In this document: positions 20,538-30,048 of the stretch, in pieces | Numbering within the stretch: the stretch's first letter is position 1 | Layout of the letters: the number at the start of each line of letters is the position of its first letter | Assembly: GCF_018687495.1 (NCBI RefSeq) | Contig: NZ_CP061293.1 | Coordinates: 806,001 to 870,000 of the forward strand | Reading direction: 5' to 3' | DNA: 64,000 bases | Source of the DNA: Polynucleobacter sp. MWH-Svant-W18 | GTDB taxonomy: Bacteria; Pseudomonadota; Gammaproteobacteria; Burkholderiales; Burkholderiaceae | Translations under genes and position numbers: made by a program | The notes under the pieces: generated by a model | Databases searched by the model: none | What the model was told of the DNA's origin: nothing | What the model saw: the letters and a program-made list of their open reading frames with translations, nothing else

Positions 20538-20992
20538 ATTTCTGCGATTAATTCAATTTCAACACAGGCACCAAGGGGAATTTGGGCTACCCCAAATGCA
20601 CTCCGAGCATGTTTGCCTGCATCGCCAAATACTTCAAAGAGCAATTCTGAGCAGCCATTGATGACTAAATGTTGTTCTGTGTAATCAGCGGTAGAGTTCA
20701 CTAAGCCCATGACTTTGACAATGCGCTTAACTTTATCCAATGATCCCAAGTGATTTTGCAAGGTAGCCATCAAATCAATCGCAATGGATCTCGCGGCAGA
20801 TTTGCCCGTTTCGGTATCCATATTCTCTCCAAGTTTTCCAACCCATACCTTGCCATCTTTCTTGGCGATATGACCAGACAGAAAAACAGTGTTCCCAGAA
20901 GTTGCGGCCATGACGTAGGCAGCAGCAGGAGGGCCTGGAGGGGGTAAGTCAATTCCCAGGGATTTGAGGCGGTCAAGAATGGCGTTGCTCAT
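20534..20992 (-). CDS. Rid family protein (RidA/YjgF-like)
   Basis: The 152-residue protein ends with the family motif HARSAFGVAQIPLGACVEIE, whose arginine in RidA binds the carboxylate of imine intermediates, and has SGHIAKKDG earlier. RidA proteins hydrolyse reactive 2-aminoacrylate and related enamines released by PLP enzymes. This member is longer than RidA (about 130) and has an N-terminal segment NAILDRLKSLGIDLPPP, as in the 'RidA/YER057c-like' subgroup, so the exact substrate is uncertain. ATG at 20992. Confidence 0.85.
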   Translation of the reverse strand: MSNAILDRLKSLGIDLPPPGPPAAAYVMAATSGNTVFLSGHIAKKDGKVWVGKLGENMDTETGKSAARSIAIDLMATLQNHLGSLDKVKRIVKVMGLVNSTADYTEQHLVINGCSELLFEVFGDAGKHARSAFGVAQIPLGACVEIELIAEI

Positions 20993-21135
20993 GATTTTGT
21001 GTCCAGATTGGGTAGATCTTGAATCTTACTGGGAAGCGGTTTTCTTCTCTATTTTTTTAGTGTTTTCTTGGATTTTTGCCCCAGAAATCCCTAAAGAATG
21101 GTGAAGGAACGGTCTCTCCGCTATACTCTTGCAAA

Positions 21136-21149
21136 TTGATTTAAATCAA
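21136..21149. promoter_or_regulatory. Perfect FNR/ANR-type binding site
   Basis: TTGATTTAAATCAA matches the FNR consensus TTGAT-N4-ATCAA exactly and is fully palindromic. It lies 20 bases before the first cytochrome c start (21170). A TATACT hexamer at 21122-21127 could be the -10 of that gene; the palindrome would then sit just after the transcription start and act as a repressor site. The motif is seen; binding and direction are inferred. Confidence 0.5.
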
Positions 21150-21169
21150 ACTCATTAATAATGATTTCT

Positions 21170-21532
21170 ATGAAAAAACTAACAATTCTTCCTCGATTGC
21201 TTATTGCTGGTTTGGCTTTTGCTGCTGTTGCTGCTCAAGCTGATGAGGTGAAGGGCAGTGCTGCTGCTGGTAATGCCAAGGTTTGGCTTTGCACTGGTTG
21301 CCACTCCATTCCAGACTATCGTGCTGACTATCCTTTGGTTTACAGAGTGCCAATGCTCGGCGGACAAAACGCTGGTTACATTGCTACAGCATTGGCTGAA
21401 TACAAGAAGGGTGAGAGAAAACATCCAACGATGCGTTCCATCGCTGCAAGCTTGTCAGACCAAGACATGGCTGATATCGGCGAATACTATGCTGCGCAAA
21501 CTGCCAGCTCACCTAACAACCCATTGAAGTGA
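21170..21532 (+). CDS. Small c-type cytochrome, monohaem
   Basis: The 120-residue precursor has a Sec signal peptide (MKKLTILPRLLIAGLAFAAVAAQA) and one CTGCH haem-attachment site, then a likely methionine ligand in HPTMRSIAA. It is a class I cytochrome resembling one half of dihaem cytochrome c4 and should act in the periplasm as an electron carrier. ATG 21170 is chosen for the signal peptide; ATG 21161 would add three residues, and neither has a clear ribosome-binding site. The second cytochrome follows 17 bases downstream. Confidence 0.88.
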   Translation: MKKLTILPRLLIAGLAFAAVAAQADEVKGSAAAGNAKVWLCTGCHSIPDYRADYPLVYRVPMLGGQNAGYIATALAEYKKGERKHPTMRSIAASLSDQDMADIGEYYAAQTASSPNNPLK

Positions 21533-21549
21533 TATTTAGAGGCATTTTT

Positions 21550-21903
21550 ATGAAAGTCGCACTAGTTACTGCAGTATTGCTATCGAGCATTGGTTTGACG
21601 AATGTTGCCATTGCTGCCAATGCAGATAAAGGTCAAGCCCTAGTTGAGAAAGCCAATTGTGCTTCTTGTCATGGCGCTGGTCTGAATGCACCAATTTTGC
21701 CTATCTACCCTAAGCTTGCAGGTCAGTATCCAGATTACCTGTATTACGCCCTGAAGGCTTATAAGGTTGGAAATGCCAACGCTCAATTTGGTCGCAATAA
21801 TGCGGTAATGGGCTCCCAGGTACAGGCATTCTCTGATGCGGACATGCAAGATATCGCCGCATATATTTCTTCGTTGCCGGGAAATTTCGTGATTAAGAAA
21901 TAA
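21550..21903 (+). CDS. Small c-type cytochrome, monohaem (c4/c553-like)
   Basis: The 117-residue precursor starts MKVALVTAVLLSSIGLTNVAIAA, a Sec signal, and has one CASCH haem site followed by YPKLAGQYPDYLYYALKAYK and a probable axial methionine in AVMGSQVQA. The layout matches single-haem units of the cytochrome c4 family. AGAGG lies before the ATG at 21550. It is co-transcribed with the preceding cytochrome and ends at a strong terminator, so the two probably form a periplasmic electron-transfer pair. Confidence 0.9.
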   Translation: MKVALVTAVLLSSIGLTNVAIAANADKGQALVEKANCASCHGAGLNAPILPIYPKLAGQYPDYLYYALKAYKVGNANAQFGRNNAVMGSQVQAFSDADMQDIAAYISSLPGNFVIKK

Positions 21904-21925
21904 GCACGACAAACCATCTTGATTC

Positions 21926-21961
21926 AAAGGCTTAGATTAATACTCTAAGCCTTTGTTTTTT
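21926..21961 (+). terminator. Rho-independent terminator of the cytochrome operon
   Basis: AAAGGCTTAGA and TCTAAGCCTTT form an 11-bp perfect stem with a 7-base loop, followed by GTTTTTT. It lies 22 bases after the second cytochrome stop. Confidence 0.9.
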
Positions 21962-21975
21962 ATAGGTTTAATACC

Positions 21976-22614
21976 TTATCGTAAAGCCTCTAGGCCTCTG
22001 GAAAAGTGCTTCCGCATGGCGGCTTCCGCTGCTAACTCATCACGCTTGAGGATGGCCCTGAGAATCTCACGATGCTCTAGCAGTGAGCTTTGCAGTCTTC
22101 CAGTACTCGTTAATGAGTCTTTCCGATGGAGTTTGAGGACTTTTCGTAAGTCTGCAATCACGCCATTCATCCAGCGATTACCTGCAATTTCTTGGATTAA
22201 CTCATGAAATTTGCCATTAATTTCAAAAAATTGCTCGATATCACGGTCAGCAGCTGCCTTTTCAAGACGATGGTGCAAATGATCGAGTAGGTTGAGCTGA
22301 TCCTCGCTAGCTTTTGTAGCAGCCTCGCGCGCGGTTTGACACTCTAAAAGCGATAGGACAGTGAAAATTTGCTCCAGATCCTCTCGATTGACTTCAGTAA
22401 CGTAGGCTCCACGACGCATCTTCATCGTGATCAAGCCTTCAGAAGCTAGTACCTTAATGGCTTCTCGCATGGGTGTACGGCTAATGCCAAACTGCTCAGC
22501 CAAAGCTTGCTCATCTAGCCAACTGCCTGGAGCTAGCTGTTTGCTAAAGATTTGCTCCCGTAGCCGGTCAGCCACATCTTCATAAAGGGGTCTGTTAATA
22601 AGTTTTGTATTCAT
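21976..22614 (-). CDS. GntR family transcriptional regulator (FadR/FCD subfamily)
   Basis: The 212-residue protein has an N-terminal winged helix (about residues 8-75: LYEDVADRLREQIFSKQLAPGSWLDEQ... with FGISRTPMREAIKVLASEGLI as recognition region) and a C-terminal all-helical FCD effector domain with several His/Asp positions (HHRLEKAA, FHELIQEIAGN). FCD regulators sense acids or acyl-CoAs. It is divergent from the methylmalonyl-CoA mutase operon and its ATG (22614) lies inside a perfect palindrome, so it probably represses itself and that operon. The effector may be propionyl-CoA, methylmalonyl-CoA or a related metabolite (inference). Confidence 0.9.
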   Translation of the reverse strand: MNTKLINRPLYEDVADRLREQIFSKQLAPGSWLDEQALAEQFGISRTPMREAIKVLASEGLITMKMRRGAYVTEVNREDLEQIFTVLSLLECQTAREAATKASEDQLNLLDHLHHRLEKAAADRDIEQFFEINGKFHELIQEIAGNRWMNGVIADLRKVLKLHRKDSLTSTGRLQSSLLEHREILRAILKRDELAAEAAMRKHFSRGLEALR

Positions 22615-22627
22615 AATTATGAATACA
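22606..22627. promoter_or_regulatory. Probable GntR operator (22-bp perfect palindrome)
   Basis: The half-sites TGTATTCATAA and TTATGAATACA form an uninterrupted 22-bp palindrome. It covers the start codon of the gntR gene and lies 82 bases before the mutase start. Position and symmetry fit an autoregulatory operator for a dimeric winged-helix protein; binding is inferred. Confidence 0.6.
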
Positions 22628-22708
22628 TGATAGCTAGACAAATGAGCAATAGTCAAGCAAAATTGCGAAATTCGCTAGGAATGCAACAACCCACACCAGG
22701 AGTGTTTT

Positions 22709-24895
22709 GTGAGTTCAGATAACAACAGTTCATCAAAAAATCCATGGCCTGCAGTACCAGATAGCAATTTGGAAGCCTGGAAAAAATCTGCGCAGAAATC
22801 TGCGCCCAATGGTGATGTCAACAGCTTAGGCTGGAACACCCCAGATGGCATCCAGCTGAAAGCCTTGTATACGTCGGCTGATACTGAGGGTCTGAATTAC
22901 ACGGATACATTGCCAGGATTTGAGCCGTTTGTGCGCGGCCCACAGGCGACGATGTATTCAGTGCGCCCTTGGACGATTCGTCAGTACGCAGGTTTTTCAA
23001 CGGCACAAGAATCCAATGCGTTTTATCGCAAAGCGCTAGCAGCTGGTGGTCAAGGTGTTTCCGTCGCATTTGACTTAGCAACACATCGCGGCTACGACTC
23101 TGATCATCCTCGTGTAACGGGTGATGTGGGTAAAGCAGGTGTAGCGATTGATTCAGTAGAAGACATGAAAATTCTGTTTGATGGCATTCCATTGGACAAA
23201 GTTTCTGTTTCTATGACCATGAATGGTGCGGTACTTCCAGTGCTCGCAGGTTACATCGTTGCAGGTGAAGAGCAGGGTGTGAAGCAGGAGCAACTTTCAG
23301 GAACTATTCAGAACGATATTCTGAAAGAGTTCATGGTGCGTAATACCTATATTTACCCGCCAGAGCCCTCAATGCGCATTATTGGCGACATCATTGAGTA
23401 CACCGCAAAACACATGCCCAAATTCAACTCGATTTCGATTTCGGGTTACCACATGCAAGAGGCTGGTGCTAACCAAGTATTGGAATTGGCTTTCACCTTG
23501 GCTGATGGTAAGGAGTATGTAAAAACTGCTTTAGCTAAAGGATTGGATGTCGATGGCTTTGCTGGTCGCTTGTCGTTCTTCTTTGCGATTGGTATGAACT
23601 TCTATTTAGAGGTCGCAAAATTACGGGCCGCCAGATTATTGTGGTGGCGCATCATGAAGTCATTTGAGCCAAAGAACCCAAAATCGTTGATGTTGCGTAC
23701 CCATTGCCAAACATCTGGTTGGTCACTAACGGAGCAAGATCCCTATAACAACGTGGTGAGAACAACCGTCGAGGCGATGGCTGCAGTATTTGGTGGCACA
23801 CAGTCATTACATACGAATTCATTTGATGAGGCAATTGCTTTACCTTCGGAATTCTCTAGCCGCATTGCACGAAATACTCAATTAATTCTTCAAGAAGAAA
23901 CCCATATCACGAGTGTTATCGATCCTTGGGCTGGTTCTTACATGATGGAGAACCTGACACAGGAAATGGCTGATAAAGCTTGGGAAATCATTCAAGAAGT
24001 CGATGCAATGGGCGGCATGACTAAGGCGGTTGAAAGCGGTTGGGCCAAATTGAAGATTGAGGCTGCTGCTGCTGAAAAACAAGCCAAGATCGATTCGGGC
24101 TCCGATGTCATTGTGGGTGTCAATAAATACAAACTCGCAAAAGAAGATCTGGTCGATGTCTTGATGATCGATAACGATCGCGTCCGTGACGGACAGGTTG
24201 CTCTACTTCAAGAGATCAGAGCAAAACGAGATACTAAAAAAGTAGAAGCCGCATTAGATGCACTCACCAAAGCAGCCGAGAGCAATACCGGCAATCTGTT
24301 GGAATTAGCCGTGCATGCGATTCGCTTGCGTGCCACGGTTGGTGAGGTTTCTGATGCATTAGAAAAAGTTTACGGGCGCCATCGCGCCGATACTCAAAAG
24401 GTGACCGGTGTGTATGCAGCTGCCTATGACTCAGCCGAAGGTTGGGAAAAACTCAAAGAAGAAATTGCGGACTTCGCAAAAGACTTTGGTCGACGCCCAC
24501 GCGTGATGATTGCCAAGTTAGGTCAAGATGGTCATGACCGAGGCGCTAAAGTCGTAGCAACTGCTTATGCGGACTTAGGCTTTGACGTAGACATTGGACC
24601 TTTGTTCCAAACCCCCGAAGAGTGCGCACGCCAAGCTATTGAAAATGACGTGCATGCATTAGGGGTTTCAACTTTGGCTGCAGGCCATAAAACTTTAGTG
24701 CCTGCCATCATTGCGGAATTGAAGAAACAGGGATCAGATGACATCATTGTGTTCGTTGGTGGTGTGATTCCACGACAAGACTACGAGTTTCTCTATGAGG
24801 CTGGAGTCAAAGGAATCTATGGCCCAGGCACACCGATTCCGGCTTCTGCCAAGGATGTGCTTGAGCAAATCCGCAAATCTGTAAAACCAACTTAA
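22709..24895 (+). CDS. scpA: Methylmalonyl-CoA mutase, adenosylcobalamin-dependent
   Basis: The 728-residue enzyme converts (R)-methylmalonyl-CoA to succinyl-CoA. The N-terminal barrel has [33 protein letters not shown] and [12 protein letters not shown]. The C-terminal B12 domain has the ligand motif [13 protein letters not shown] (DxHxxG, about residue 610), GVSTLAAGH and VFVGGVIP. It is a single-chain mutase carrying both domains. Start is GTG 22709 with AGGAG 7 bases upstream. It is the first gene of an operon with meaB, pccB, pccA and an epimerase-like gene. Confidence 0.97.
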   Translation: MSSDNNSSSKNPWPAVPDSNLEAWKKSAQKSAPNGDVNSLGWNTPDGIQLKALYTSADTEGLNYTDTLPGFEPFVRGPQATMYSVRPWTIRQYAGFSTAQESNAFYRKALAAGGQGVSVAFDLATHRGYDSDHPRVTGDVGKAGVAIDSVEDMKILFDGIPLDKVSVSMTMNGAVLPVLAGYIVAGEEQGVKQEQLSGTIQNDILKEFMVRNTYIYPPEPSMRIIGDIIEYTAKHMPKFNSISISGYHMQEAGANQVLELAFTLADGKEYVKTALAKGLDVDGFAGRLSFFFAIGMNFYLEVAKLRAARLLWWRIMKSFEPKNPKSLMLRTHCQTSGWSLTEQDPYNNVVRTTVEAMAAVFGGTQSLHTNSFDEAIALPSEFSSRIARNTQLILQEETHITSVIDPWAGSYMMENLTQEMADKAWEIIQEVDAMGGMTKAVESGWAKLKIEAAAAEKQAKIDSGSDVIVGVNKYKLAKEDLVDVLMIDNDRVRDGQVALLQEIRAKRDTKKVEAALDALTKAAESNTGNLLELAVHAIRLRATVGEVSDALEKVYGRHRADTQKVTGVYAAAYDSAEGWEKLKEEIADFAKDFGRRPRVMIAKLGQDGHDRGAKVVATAYADLGFDVDIGPLFQTPEECARQAIENDVHALGVSTLAAGHKTLVPAIIAELKKQGSDDIIVFVGGVIPRQDYEFLYEAGVKGIYGPGTPIPASAKDVLEQIRKSVKPT

Positions 24896-24911
24896 TTGCA
24901 GATTGCAAAGC

Positions 24912-25937
24912 ATGCTGGAAGCTGCTGACCAGGATTTAGTCAAAGATCTTACGGGTGCACCATCGCCTCAACAGCGTCGTGCATTAGCGAAGATCATTAC
25001 CTTGCTGGAATCCACTCGGCTAGATCATCGCAAGCGTGCAGACGACGTTCTCAATACCTTGCTGCCAAAGACAGGAAAATCATTTCGCCTTGGGATTTCT
25101 GGAGTGCCGGGTGTTGGTAAATCCACGCTCATTGAAACTCTTGGTTTGTATCTCATTGAAAAGGGTCATCGTGTTGCTGTCATGGCAATTGACCCATCTT
25201 CAAGTCTTTCTGGCGGCTCAATCTTGGGTGATAAAACCCGCATGGAGCGACTCTCAGTCTTAGAAGATGCATTTATTCGACCTAGTCCCTCTTCCGGCAC
25301 CCTAGGTGGCGTTGCCGAAAAAACTCGCGAAGCGATGCTAGTTGCGGAAGCTGCAGGTTTTGACATCATCATCGTCGAGACTGTTGGCGTGGGTCAAAGT
25401 GAAATTGCTGTGGCTGGTATGACCGACATGTTCCTTTTATTGCAATTGCCTAATGCAGGCGATGATCTTCAAGCGATTAAAAAAGGCGTTATGGAAATTG
25501 CAGATCTGATTGCAATTAACAAGGTCGACATTGATCCAGATGCAGCGATGCGAGCGCAATTATTTATTACTAGCTCACTCCGCTTACTGGGCTTTCAAGG
25601 CAATCCAGACCATGCTTCCCATCACCAAGAATTTTGGCATCCTACCGTCATTACCCTCAGCGCCCTCGAAGGCAAGGGCGTACCTGAGCTGTGGGACAAG
25701 GTGAGCCATTTTGAAAAATTACAAAGAGCGAATGGCAAGTTTGAGAGTCGTCGCAAGCAACAAGCTGGTGCATGGATGTGGGATCGCATTGATGCAGGAT
25801 TAAAAACAGCGTTTCGAAATAATCCAGCAGTCCAAGAGTTATTACCAATCTTAAGTGCACAAGTAAATCAAGGAACTATGGCAGCTTCAGTGGCAGCAAG
25901 ACGCCTATTGGAGTCCATGGGACATGAATTTTTCTAA
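24912..25937 (+). CDS. meaB: Methylmalonyl-CoA mutase-associated G3E GTPase
   Basis: The 341-residue chaperone GTPase (MeaB/ArgK) loads and protects the adenosylcobalamin of the mutase. The P-loop GVPGVGKSTLIETLG is near residue 65, the DPSSSLSGGSILGDKTRM switch near 100, ETVGVGQSE near 155, and the guanine-specificity motif NKVD near 205. ATG 24912 is used; a TTG three codons earlier is less likely. It follows the mutase by 16 bases, the standard arrangement. Confidence 0.95.
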   Translation: MLEAADQDLVKDLTGAPSPQQRRALAKIITLLESTRLDHRKRADDVLNTLLPKTGKSFRLGISGVPGVGKSTLIETLGLYLIEKGHRVAVMAIDPSSSLSGGSILGDKTRMERLSVLEDAFIRPSPSSGTLGGVAEKTREAMLVAEAAGFDIIIVETVGVGQSEIAVAGMTDMFLLLQLPNAGDDLQAIKKGVMEIADLIAINKVDIDPDAAMRAQLFITSSLRLLGFQGNPDHASHHQEFWHPTVITLSALEGKGVPELWDKVSHFEKLQRANGKFESRRKQQAGAWMWDRIDAGLKTAFRNNPAVQELLPILSAQVNQGTMAASVAARRLLESMGHEFF

Positions 25938-25947
25938 GGAGTAGGAA

Positions 25948-27480
25948 ATGAAGGACATCATTCAACAACTAGAAGCTAAGCGCGAACTTGCCCGATTAGG
26001 TGGTGGGCAAAAGCGCATTGCGGCTCAACACTCGAAAGGCAAATTGACAGCCCGTGAGCGCATTGAGTTGTTGCTAGATGCTGGCACATTTGAAGAGTGG
26101 GATATGTTTGTAGAGCATCGCTGCCACGACTTTGGGATGGCTGAGCAAACTGTTCCAGGTGATGGCGTTGTGACTGGTTATGGAATGATCAACGGCCGCT
26201 TGGTGTTTGTGTTCTCCCAGGACTTTACTGTGTTGGGTGGCTCACTATCAGAAGCCCATGCAGAAAAGATCTGCAAAATCATGGATCAGGCCCTAAAGGT
26301 CGGCGCTCCAGTTATTGGATTAAATGACTCTGGTGGTGCTCGTATTCAAGAGGGTGTTGCATCTTTGGGCGGCTATGCAGAAATTTTCCAACGTAACGTG
26401 ACTGCCTCTGGCGTGATCCCACAGATTTCCTTAATCATGGGACCATCTGCGGGTGGTGCTGTCTATTCACCAGCGTTAACCGACTTCATCTTCATGGTCA
26501 AAGATAGCTCCTATATGTTCGTGACTGGTCCAGAGGTTGTCAAAACAGTGACTCATGAAGACGTTACTGCTGAGGAGTTAGGTGGTGCAGTAACGCACTC
26601 CACCGTTTCCGGAGTCTGTGATTTAGCGTTTGAGAACGATGTTGATGCCATCATGATGCTGCGTCGCTTCTTTAATTACCTACCGCTTTCGAACCGCGAG
26701 AAACCACCGCTCATCAAAGGTGCTAATCGCACAGAAGAACCCGATTTCTCTTTAGATACCTTAGTGCCATCCAACCCAAATCAGCCTTATGACATGAAAG
26801 AGTTGATTGAAAAGATTGTGGACGATGGTGAGTTTTTTGAATTGCAGCCTGACTATGCCAAGAATATTGTGATTGGCTTTGCTCGGATGGAAGGTCGCTC
26901 CATTGGTATTGTGGCGAACCAACCATTGGTGTTAGCTGGTTGCTTAGATATTAAGGCCTCCATTAAGGCAGCCCGTTTTGTGCGTTTTTGCGATGCTTTC
27001 AATATTCCCGTAGTGACTTTGGTTGACGTTCCAGGATTTATGCCAGGAACTGCTCAAGAGTACGGCGGCATTATTAAACATGGCGCTAAGTTGTTATATG
27101 CCTATGCCGATTGCACAGTACCGAAGGTCACTTTGATCACTCGTAAAGCGTATGGTGGTGCCTATGATGTGATGGCATCTAAGCATCTTCGAGGAGATGT
27201 GAACTTTGCCTGGCCTTCAGCTGAGATTGCCGTGATGGGTCCTAAAGGAGCAGTGGAAATTATCTTCCGCGAAGAAAAATCTGATCCTGAAAAAATTACT
27301 GCCCGTGAAGCAGAGTACAAATCTAAGTTTGCGAATCCATTTGTAGCAGGGCGTCGTGGTTACATTGATGATGTCATCTTGCCGCATGAAACACGTAAAC
27401 GCATTGCCCGCTCATTGGCAATGTTGAAAGACAAAGACTTGAAGAATCCTGCCCGTAAACACGGCAATATTCCTCTGTAA
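25948..27480 (+). CDS. pccB: Propionyl-CoA carboxylase beta subunit
   Basis: The 510-residue carboxyltransferase subunit transfers carboxyl from biotin to propionyl-CoA, giving (S)-methylmalonyl-CoA. The N-terminal half has [29 protein letters not shown] and [12 protein letters not shown] (oxyanion glycines); the C-terminal half has [25 protein letters not shown] and [12 protein letters not shown]. It begins 10 bases after meaB, with GGAGTAGGAA before the ATG. Confidence 0.96.
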   Translation: MKDIIQQLEAKRELARLGGGQKRIAAQHSKGKLTARERIELLLDAGTFEEWDMFVEHRCHDFGMAEQTVPGDGVVTGYGMINGRLVFVFSQDFTVLGGSLSEAHAEKICKIMDQALKVGAPVIGLNDSGGARIQEGVASLGGYAEIFQRNVTASGVIPQISLIMGPSAGGAVYSPALTDFIFMVKDSSYMFVTGPEVVKTVTHEDVTAEELGGAVTHSTVSGVCDLAFENDVDAIMMLRRFFNYLPLSNREKPPLIKGANRTEEPDFSLDTLVPSNPNQPYDMKELIEKIVDDGEFFELQPDYAKNIVIGFARMEGRSIGIVANQPLVLAGCLDIKASIKAARFVRFCDAFNIPVVTLVDVPGFMPGTAQEYGGIIKHGAKLLYAYADCTVPKVTLITRKAYGGAYDVMASKHLRGDVNFAWPSAEIAVMGPKGAVEIIFREEKSDPEKITAREAEYKSKFANPFVAGRRGYIDDVILPHETRKRIARSLAMLKDKDLKNPARKHGNIPL

Positions 27481-27495
27481 AGGCGCAAACCCATA

Positions 27496-29532
27496 ATGAC
27501 TACCACTATGTTTAAGAAAATACTCATTGCTAACCGCGGCGAGATTGCTTGCCGTGTTATGAAAACCGCTAAAAAGATGGGCATCAAGACGGTTGCTGTT
27601 TATTCCGAGGCGGACAAAGAAGCGCGTCACGTACAAATGGCTGATGAGGCTGTTTGCATTGGGCCGGCGCCATCACGGGAATCCTACTTGGTGATGGATC
27701 GGATTATTCAAGCTTGTAAAGACACCGGGGCTCAAGCAGTCCACCCTGGATATGGCTTTTTATCTGAAAACGAGCAGTTTGCAAAACGCTGTGAAGAAGA
27801 GGGCATTGTCTTTATTGGTCCTAAATATCAGTCGATTGCAGCCATGGGCGACAAAATTGCTTCTAAGAAATTGGCATTAGAGGCAAAAGTGAATACGATT
27901 CCTGGCCATAACGAGGCGATCGCTACAACTGAAGAAGCTGTGAAGATTGCTCAAGGCATTGGCTATCCCGTCATGATCAAAGCTTCTGCTGGCGGCGGCG
28001 GTAAAGGTTTGCGGGTTGCATTTAATGATAAGGAAGCTGCAGAAGGATTTGTAGCTTGTAAAACAGAAGCTATGAATAGCTTTGGTGATGACCGCATCTT
28101 CATCGAAAAGTTTGTTGAAGGCCCACGCCATATTGAAATTCAGGTGTTAGGTGACTCACATGGCAATGTGGTGTACCTCAATGAACGGGATTGCTCGATC
28201 CAACGTCGCCATCAAAAGGTGATTGAAGAGGCACCATCCCCATTTATCGATCCCGCCACCCGCAAAGCCATGGGTGAACAAGCAGTTGCCTTGGCAAAAG
28301 CTGTGAATTATCAATCTGCGGGCACTGTTGAATTCGTTGTGGGCAAAGATAAGTCCTTCTACTTCCTCGAGATGAATACCCGCTTACAAGTTGAGCATCC
28401 AGTAACTGAATCCATTACAGGTTTAGATTTAGTTGAGCAAATGATTCGCGTTGCGGCTGGCGAAAAACTGGCCTTTAAGCAATCTGATGTGAAGCTGGAT
28501 GGATGGTCCATGGAGTGCCGTATTAATGCGGATGATCCCTTCCGCAACTTCTTGCCATCAACCGGGCGTTTAGTGAAGTATCGCCCTCCAGAGTCTGTTG
28601 ATGGTGTACGCGTTGACACTGGCGTCTATGAGGGCGGGGAGATTCCGATGTATTACGACTCCATGATTGCCAAATTGATCGTGCATGGTAAGGATCGCTC
28701 TGAGGCAATTGAAAAAATGCGCTCAGCATTAAATGATTTTGTAATTCGCGGTATTCATTCGAATATTCCGTTTCAGGCAGCGTTGTTGCAGCACCCCCGA
28801 TTCGTCAATGGCGATTTCACTACGGGATTTATTGCTGAAGAATACCCAGAGGGCTTTAAAAAGGATTCAGTTCAACCTGTAGATCCAAAACGTCTCGCTG
28901 CTTTAGCGGCATTCATGCGTTATCGCTACCTTGAGCACATCAAGATGATTGATGGTCAATTGGCTGGTCATGAGATGGTGATTGCTAAGAAGTTTGTAGT
29001 GGTTACGGGTAAAAAATCGGGCTCTATGAATGACCCCTATGAAGTGCCGGTGCGTATTGAGCTCAAGGATGGCATTTACTCTGTATACATTGACGAAGCA
29101 GATGGCGTAAGCCGTTATGACATTGAGAGCAATTGGCGCCCCGGTCAAATTTGCTTGCATGCCACGATTAATCGCAGCAGCAAAGTGACAGCCCAAGTTG
29201 AACGAAAAGGCGTGAAGTTCTATTTGGTTCTCGATGGCGCGCAATATGAGTGTATGGTTCTAAGCCCGTTGGGTGCAGAGTTACAACGCCGTATGCCAGT
29301 TAAATTGCCACCAGATACCTCAAAATTAGTGATGTCACCAATGCCAGGATTACTTACTAAGATTGCGGTAAAGGTGGGCGAAGCGGTGACTGCTGGGCAA
29401 AAATTGGCATCCATCGAGGCAATGAAGATGGAAAACACCTTATCAGCAATACAAGATGGGGTTGTTGCAGAAATTTGTGCCAATGAGGGCGATAGTCTGG
29501 CGGTAGATCAATTGATCATTCGCTTCGAATAA
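27496..29532 (+). CDS. pccA: Propionyl-CoA carboxylase alpha subunit (biotin carboxylase and BCCP)
   Basis: The 678-residue subunit carboxylates its own biotin using ATP and bicarbonate. In order: biotin carboxylase N-domain KILIANRGEIACRVMKTA, ATP-grasp with KASAGGGGKGLRVAF, EMNTRLQVEHPVTE, a BT linker domain, and the C-terminal biotinyl domain with the biotinylation site EAMKMEN (K644). Length is typical for PccA. ATG 27496 is used; ATG 27508 is an alternative. Confidence 0.96.
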   Translation: MTTTMFKKILIANRGEIACRVMKTAKKMGIKTVAVYSEADKEARHVQMADEAVCIGPAPSRESYLVMDRIIQACKDTGAQAVHPGYGFLSENEQFAKRCEEEGIVFIGPKYQSIAAMGDKIASKKLALEAKVNTIPGHNEAIATTEEAVKIAQGIGYPVMIKASAGGGGKGLRVAFNDKEAAEGFVACKTEAMNSFGDDRIFIEKFVEGPRHIEIQVLGDSHGNVVYLNERDCSIQRRHQKVIEEAPSPFIDPATRKAMGEQAVALAKAVNYQSAGTVEFVVGKDKSFYFLEMNTRLQVEHPVTESITGLDLVEQMIRVAAGEKLAFKQSDVKLDGWSMECRINADDPFRNFLPSTGRLVKYRPPESVDGVRVDTGVYEGGEIPMYYDSMIAKLIVHGKDRSEAIEKMRSALNDFVIRGIHSNIPFQAALLQHPRFVNGDFTTGFIAEEYPEGFKKDSVQPVDPKRLAALAAFMRYRYLEHIKMIDGQLAGHEMVIAKKFVVVTGKKSGSMNDPYEVPVRIELKDGIYSVYIDEADGVSRYDIESNWRPGQICLHATINRSSKVTAQVERKGVKFYLVLDGAQYECMVLSPLGAELQRRMPVKLPPDTSKLVMSPMPGLLTKIAVKVGEAVTAGQKLASIEAMKMENTLSAIQDGVVAEICANEGDSLAVDQLIIRFE

Positions 29533-29547
29533 TTAAAAGGGTTAAAG

Positions 29548-30015
29548 ATGTCTGCTAAGCCATTTAAGATTTTAGGAATTCAGCAAATCGCTATTGGTGG
29601 GGAGAGTAAAGAGCGTCTCAAAACGCTTTGGGTTGATCTCTTAGGCTTTGAATATAAAAGTACCTTCGTTTCTGAACGCGAAAACGTGGATGAAGATATC
29701 TGTGCAATTGGTAAAGGGGTTCATGAGATTGAGCTTGATTTAATGCAACCCTTTGATATTGAAAAAAAGCCTGCAGTTCACCAAACCCCCTTAAATCACA
29801 TAGGCTTATGGGTGGATGATCTTCCCAAGGCGGTAGAGTGGCTAGCAGCTAATGGTTTGCGCTTTGCCCCTGGCGGTATACGCAAGGGTGCTGCTGGCTT
29901 TGATATCACTTTTGTACACCCCAAAGGCAACGATGAGTTCCCAATTAGCGGCGAGGGCGTACTAATCGAGCTTGTTCAGGCGCCAGCGGAAGTCATTGCA
30001 CAATTGAGTTCATAA
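29548..30015 (+). CDS. VOC family protein, methylmalonyl-CoA epimerase-like
   Basis: The 155-residue protein has the paired beta-alpha-beta-beta-beta units of the VOC fold. Its C-terminal half ([24 protein letters not shown]) matches methylmalonyl-CoA epimerase, and the operon needs an epimerase between PccAB and the mutase. However, the first metal-ligand position, normally His in xHxAI, is Gln13 here (IQQIAI); H84 and E141 are kept. It may therefore be an epimerase with an altered metal site or a related lyase. It starts 15 bases after pccA. Confidence 0.8.
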   Translation: MSAKPFKILGIQQIAIGGESKERLKTLWVDLLGFEYKSTFVSERENVDEDICAIGKGVHEIELDLMQPFDIEKKPAVHQTPLNHIGLWVDDLPKAVEWLAANGLRFAPGGIRKGAAGFDITFVHPKGNDEFPISGEGVLIELVQAPAEVIAQLSS

Positions 30016-30048
30016 TTTGGACTTGTAAATCACCAAATAAGGCTTAAA

